Assembly: GCA_964372035.1 (NCBI GenBank)
Contig: CAYJPK010000081.1
Coordinates: forward strand, 1 to 8,925
DNA length: 8,925 bases
Origin: CAYJPK01 sp964372035
GTDB lineage: Bacteria; Desulfobacterota; Desulfovibrionia; Desulfovibrionales; Desulfovibrionaceae
Reading direction: 5' to 3'
Shown here: positions 6,603 to 8,925 of the stretch, piece after piece
Layout of the letters: the number at the start of each line of letters is the position of its first letter
Numbering within the stretch: the first letter of the stretch is position 1
Translations under genes and position numbers: made by a program
Notes under the pieces: model-generated
Database searches by the model: none
The model's input: only the letters and a program-made list of their open reading frames with translations
What the model was told of the DNA's origin: nothing

Positions 6603-6704
6603 AATAGCCTCCTTTTAAAGCTTATGTAAAATAAATTATTAAAATTTTGTCTTGCGGTAGTTTTTGTTTGATAAACTTAAAGCTGCAAGTGCCTCGTTAA
6701 ATAT

Positions 6705-6733
6705 AAAATAGTAAAAAAATAAAAGCTTGTCAA
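6705..6733 (-). promoter_or_regulatory. Promoter of the 70-residue gene
   Basis: On the minus strand a perfect TTGACA (6733-6728) is followed after 17 bases by TATTTT (6710-6705). Start of transcription is expected near 6697, about 95 bases before the ATG. Confidence 0.6.
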
Positions 6734-6832
6734 CAAATAGTTTACTAATTAACTAATTTAATATTAGAATGATAGTGTGATTATGGCTTAAGGGTTTAAT
6801 ATTATTATTTAAAAAAAATGAAAAAAATATGC

Positions 6833-6862
6833 TTGCAAAGCGATTTACTATGTTGCAAAATA
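6833..6862 (+). promoter_or_regulatory. Candidate gltX promoter
   Basis: TTGCAA (6833-6838) with AAAATA (6857-6862) at 18 bases, or CAAAAT (6856-6861) at 17 bases. Two A-tracts (A8 and A7) lie directly upstream. The -10 is poor by consensus, but the arrangement matches the region upstream of the tRNA-Leu gene, which raises its credibility. Confidence 0.4.
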
Positions 6863-6909
6863 CATTTTTCGAGTGAGAATTATTTTTAACTATATTATGG
6901 AGAATTTTG

Positions 6910-8289
6910 ATGACAGTTGTAACACGCTTTGCGCCAAGTCCGACAGGGCACTTGCATATTGGTGGTGCAAGAACAGCTTTATTTTGTTATTTATTAGCTA
7001 GGCATTTTGACGGAAAATTCCTACTTCGTATTGAAGACACTGATACTTTACGTTCAAAGCAAGAATATACAGATTCTATTTTATCTTCAATGTCTTGGCT
7101 TGGTCTAGAGCATGATGGTGAGCTTTTATACCAAAGCAAACGTACTGATATATATAATGAATATGTAGAAAAATTATTAGAAAATGGCGATGCTTATTAT
7201 TGTTCTTGCACTCCAGAAGAAGTTGAGGCAATGCGTGAAGAGGCAAGAGCGAAGGGTGAAAAGCCTAAGTATAATGGGAAATGTCGTGAGCTTGGACTTG
7301 GTGCTGGTGAAAATAGGGTAGTGCGTCTAAAAGCACCACTTGAGGGCTTTGTGAGCTTTGAAGATATGGTAAAGGGCACGATAAATGTTGAGGCTTCTGA
7401 GCTTGATGATATGGTGCTTAGAAGAAGTGATGCGATGCCTACCTATAATATAGCTGTTGTCATTGATGATGCACTTAGCCAAGTTAGCCATGTAATTCGT
7501 GGTGATGACCATGTTTCAAATACGCCAAAGCAGGTTTTGATTTATAAGGCGCTTGGCTTTAAAATGCCTGTTTTTGGGCATGTACCTATGATTTTAGGTC
7601 CTGATAAGCAAAAGCTATCGAAGCGTCATGGGGCTCGTGCTGTTATTGAGTATGAGCAGGACGGTTTACTTTCGCAAGCTTTAGTTAATTGCCTTGTTCG
7701 CCTTGGTTGGTCGCATGGAGATAAAGAACTCTTTACAAAACAAGAGCTTATTGACTTATTTGACGGAACAAATTTAAGCTCCTCAGCTTCTGCCTATGAC
7801 CCTGCTAAACTGCAATGGTTAAACGCACATTATTTGCGTGAACTTGAAAGTTCAGAGTTAAATAAATTGCTTATGCCATTTGTGAATAAAATTGGCTTTG
7901 AATGTTCAGAAGAAAAATTATCTGAACTTGCACAACTCTATAAAGAAAGAGCAACTGACTTAGTTGAGCTTGCAAGTGCCTTGAGTATTCTTTTAGTTAA
8001 GTCAAGCGATATTGAATATGATGCAAAATTAGTTGAAAAGCATATGACTGATGATGCTAAAGCACATCTTAAAAATCTGCATGGGCTTTTAAGCAATGCA
8101 GAGTTTAATATTGAAAATTTAGATTCAGTTTTAAATGCTTATGTAAGTGATAATGGGCTTAAATTTAAGCAAATCGGACCAGCACTTCGTGTGAGCCTTA
8201 GCAACTCAACTGGCGGACCGCACTTACCTAATATTATGGTAGCTCTTGGCAAAGAAGAAAGCTTAAGCAGGCTTGCTTTGTTTATCTAA
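6910..8289 (+). CDS. gltX: Glutamyl-tRNA synthetase
   Basis: A 459-residue class I aminoacyl-tRNA synthetase that charges tRNA-Glu with glutamate in the cytoplasm. The ATP-binding signature is HLHIGGARTALF (HIGG at residues 16-19) and the second signature is DKQKLSKRHGA (KLSKR at 235-239). The zinc-binding set typical of many bacterial GluRS is present: C98, C100, Y121 and C125 in CSC...YNGKC. RIEDTD (40-45) and NIAVVIDDALSQVSHVIRGDDH (in 180-201) are family blocks. The C-terminal anticodon-binding half is complete, and the length is normal. I chose ATG 6910 with GGAG at 6899-6902; an in-frame TTG just before it would add one residue and is not needed. Whether it also charges tRNA-Gln cannot be judged from this window. 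It appears to be transcribed alone. Confidence 0.96.
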   Translation: MTVVTRFAPSPTGHLHIGGARTALFCYLLARHFDGKFLLRIEDTDTLRSKQEYTDSILSSMSWLGLEHDGELLYQSKRTDIYNEYVEKLLENGDAYYCSCTPEEVEAMREEARAKGEKPKYNGKCRELGLGAGENRVVRLKAPLEGFVSFEDMVKGTINVEASELDDMVLRRSDAMPTYNIAVVIDDALSQVSHVIRGDDHVSNTPKQVLIYKALGFKMPVFGHVPMILGPDKQKLSKRHGARAVIEYEQDGLLSQALVNCLVRLGWSHGDKELFTKQELIDLFDGTNLSSSASAYDPAKLQWLNAHYLRELESSELNKLLMPFVNKIGFECSEEKLSELAQLYKERATDLVELASALSILLVKSSDIEYDAKLVEKHMTDDAKAHLKNLHGLLSNAEFNIENLDSVLNAYVSDNGLKFKQIGPALRVSLSNSTGGPHLPNIMVALGKEESLSRLALFI

Positions 8290-8327
8290 TCGAAATAAAA
8301 GATTTTATTAGCTAGTCGATGATGAAA

Positions 8328-8343
8328 AACATGTTAACATGTT
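8328..8343. repeat. 16-bp perfect palindrome
   Basis: AACATGTTAACATGTT is self-complementary and is also two direct copies of AACATGTT. It lies 39 bases after the gltX stop. It could be a protein binding site; no role is shown by the sequence. Confidence 0.5.
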
Positions 8344-8376
8344 GTAATAAAAAAAATTAATAGTTACAATAAACAA

Positions 8377-8426
8377 ATAAAAATGCAAGAAATAAGTTAT
8401 CAACAATTATTTTCTTGCATTTTTAT
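8377..8426 (+). terminator. Long A/T-flanked hairpin, probable gltX terminator
   Basis: ATAAAAATGCAAGAAA (8377-8392) pairs perfectly with its complement at 8411-8426, extendable by three pairs past a one-base bulge. The A-tract on one side and T-tract (8420-8424) on the other make it suited to termination in both directions. The 16-base arm recurs at 8898-8913. Confidence 0.6.
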
Positions 8427-8590
8427 GATTCAAAGTATTTTTTTCAGCGTCGACTATATATTTTTTTAACTTAAGCTAGATTAAAAATTGGTAAAATTTT
8501 TTGTTTGCTATTTTTTTTGATTCTATACAAGTTTGAGCTGATTTTGTTTTAAAAGCTGACCATAAAAAAAGATAGTATTTACAGGTGTTT

Positions 8591-8631
8591 AAAAAATAAT
8601 TGAAAAAAAGTTAAAAAAAAATGAAAAAAAA
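8591..8631 (+). promoter_or_regulatory. Phased A-tracts (UP-element-like) upstream of tRNA-Leu
   Basis: Runs of six to nine A lie at 8591-8596, 8603-8609, 8613-8621 and 8624-8631. Their centres are 10.5 to 12.5 bases apart, close to the helical repeat, which predicts DNA curvature just upstream of the candidate -35 box, as at strong stable-RNA promoters. Confidence 0.5.
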
Positions 8632-8633
8632 GC

Positions 8634-8662
8634 TTGCGCTTTGTTTAAAAGTGTCGTAAATA
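8634..8662 (+). promoter_or_regulatory. Candidate promoter of tRNA-Leu
   Basis: TTGCGC (8634-8639), 17 bases, TAAATA (8657-8662), about 30 bases before the tRNA. The -10 is weak by consensus. The A-tracts upstream and the similarity to the gltX upstream region support it. Confidence 0.4.
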
Positions 8663-8691
8663 CTTTCTCACGCACTAAGCGAACCAGTTTT

Positions 8692-8778
8692 GCCCGGATG
8701 GTGGAATTGGTAGACACAAGGGACTTAAAATCCCTCGGCCTCACGGCCGTGCCAGTTCAAGTCTGGCTCCGGGTACCA
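8692..8778 (+). tRNA. tRNA-Leu (anticodon UAA)
   Basis: A complete class II tRNA with encoded CCA (8776-8778). The acceptor GCCCGGA (8692-8698) pairs with TCCGGGT (8768-8774), with a G-U first pair and discriminator A8775. The anticodon arm is AGGGA (8719-8723), loop CTTAAAA, TCCCT (8731-8735), with anticodon TAA at 8726-8728. The long variable arm has GGCC/GGCC pairing, as expected for leucine tRNAs. The T arm is GCCAG/CTGGC around TTCAAGT. The sequence closely resembles E. coli tRNA-Leu(UAA), including the G1-U72 pair. It has its own terminator. Confidence 0.97.
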
Positions 8779-8785
8779 ACTAATT

Positions 8786-8821
8786 AAAGGGTTTAGAAGA
8801 TTTTTTCTAAGCCCTTTTTTT
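8786..8821 (+). terminator. Rho-independent terminator of tRNA-Leu
   Basis: Bases 8786-8798 (AAAGGGTTTAGAA) pair with 8805-8817 (TTCTAAGCCCTTT), with one G-U pair, around a six-base loop. A run of seven T follows (8815-8821, partly in the stem). It begins eight bases after the tRNA. Confidence 0.9.
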
Positions 8822-8897
8822 ACGTCCAAATTTTGAAAGCCGATTTATCCCGCTTTTATCCCCTAAGCATAATGATGAAAAAACATATTTTAAAACC

Positions 8898-8913
8898 ATA
8901 AAAATGCAAGAAA
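8898..8913 (+). repeat. Second copy of the gltX-terminator arm
   Basis: ATAAAAATGCAAGAAA here is identical to 8377-8392, 521 bases upstream on the other side of the tRNA. The window ends 12 bases later, so a pairing partner cannot be checked. Confidence 0.7.
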
Positions 8914-8925
8914 AGTAATCTGTGA

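Larger units (their letters stand above)
6603..6909. other. Divergent intergenic region between the 70-residue gene and gltX
   Basis: These 307 bases carry the minus-strand promoter of the small gene (6705-6733), its leader of about 95 bases, and the plus-strand gltX upstream region with A-tracts (6811-6818, 6821-6827). The leader contains CTTGC/GCAAG (6689-6685 and 6656-6652 on the minus strand) that could form a weak stem. No other gene is seen. Confidence 0.6.
8290..8691. other. Intergenic region between gltX and tRNA-Leu
   Basis: No gene is seen in these 402 bases. In order it holds a 16-bp perfect palindrome (8328-8343), a long AT-rich hairpin likely terminating gltX (8377-8426), an AT-rich stretch without recognisable content (about 8430-8570), an AGTATTTAC/GTAAATACT inverted repeat (8574-8582/8656-8664) and A-tracts leading into the tRNA promoter. 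Confidence 0.65.

Noticed and set aside
8377..8913. Integration (att) sites flanking tRNA-Leu
   Set aside because: The repeat does not overlap the tRNA 3' end, no integrase or foreign gene lies between the copies, and one copy is part of a hairpin, so a terminator-type repeat is simpler.

Overview
The window is an AT-rich, probably chromosomal segment from a Gram-negative bacterium. Evidence for this is two exported OB-fold proteins with signal peptides, strong Shine-Dalgarno sites, and an RNase E/G. RNase E/G with a very long basic N-terminal extension, QueH, and a GluRS of about 460 residues fit an AT-rich, host-associated member of the Desulfovibrio group, but that placement is inference and not proven here.

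Layout. Positions 1-523 hold no supportable gene. They carry a REP-like palindromic repeat, a G-quadruplex motif, and a 152-bp element closed by a perfect 15-bp inverted repeat with several inner hairpins. A minus-strand operon follows, read from right to left: a COG1237-type metallo-beta-lactamase-fold protein (5024-4209), a Rne/Rng-family endoribonuclease (4170-1106) and the epoxyqueuosine reductase QueH (1078-524). A TTGACT/TAAATT promoter lies at 5066-5094. The ribonuclease gene is interrupted by 100 N. The two sides are one gene: both gap edges carry the same 55 bases of an in-frame tandem repeat, and the frame break disappears when the placeholder gap length is ignored.

Positions 6156-5417 (minus) hold a translationally coupled pair of small exported BOF/YgiW-type OB-fold proteins, ended by a clear intrinsic terminator at 5341-5382. 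Upstream of it is a complete single-gene unit for an unrecognised 70-residue protein (6602-6390), with a TTGACA promoter, an AAGGAGG ribosome binding site and a terminator.

On the plus strand lie gltX (6910-8289) and tRNA-Leu(UAA) (8692-8778) with its own terminator. gltX and the tRNA have strikingly similar upstream regions (A-tracts, then CTTGC, then AAATAC). The functional theme is RNA: tRNA charging, tRNA queuosine modification and RNA decay or processing. The strongest unusual signals are the repeat-bearing, N-terminally extended RNase E/G, the branched 152-bp element, the orphan 70-residue gene, and a 16-base repeat on both sides of the tRNA.
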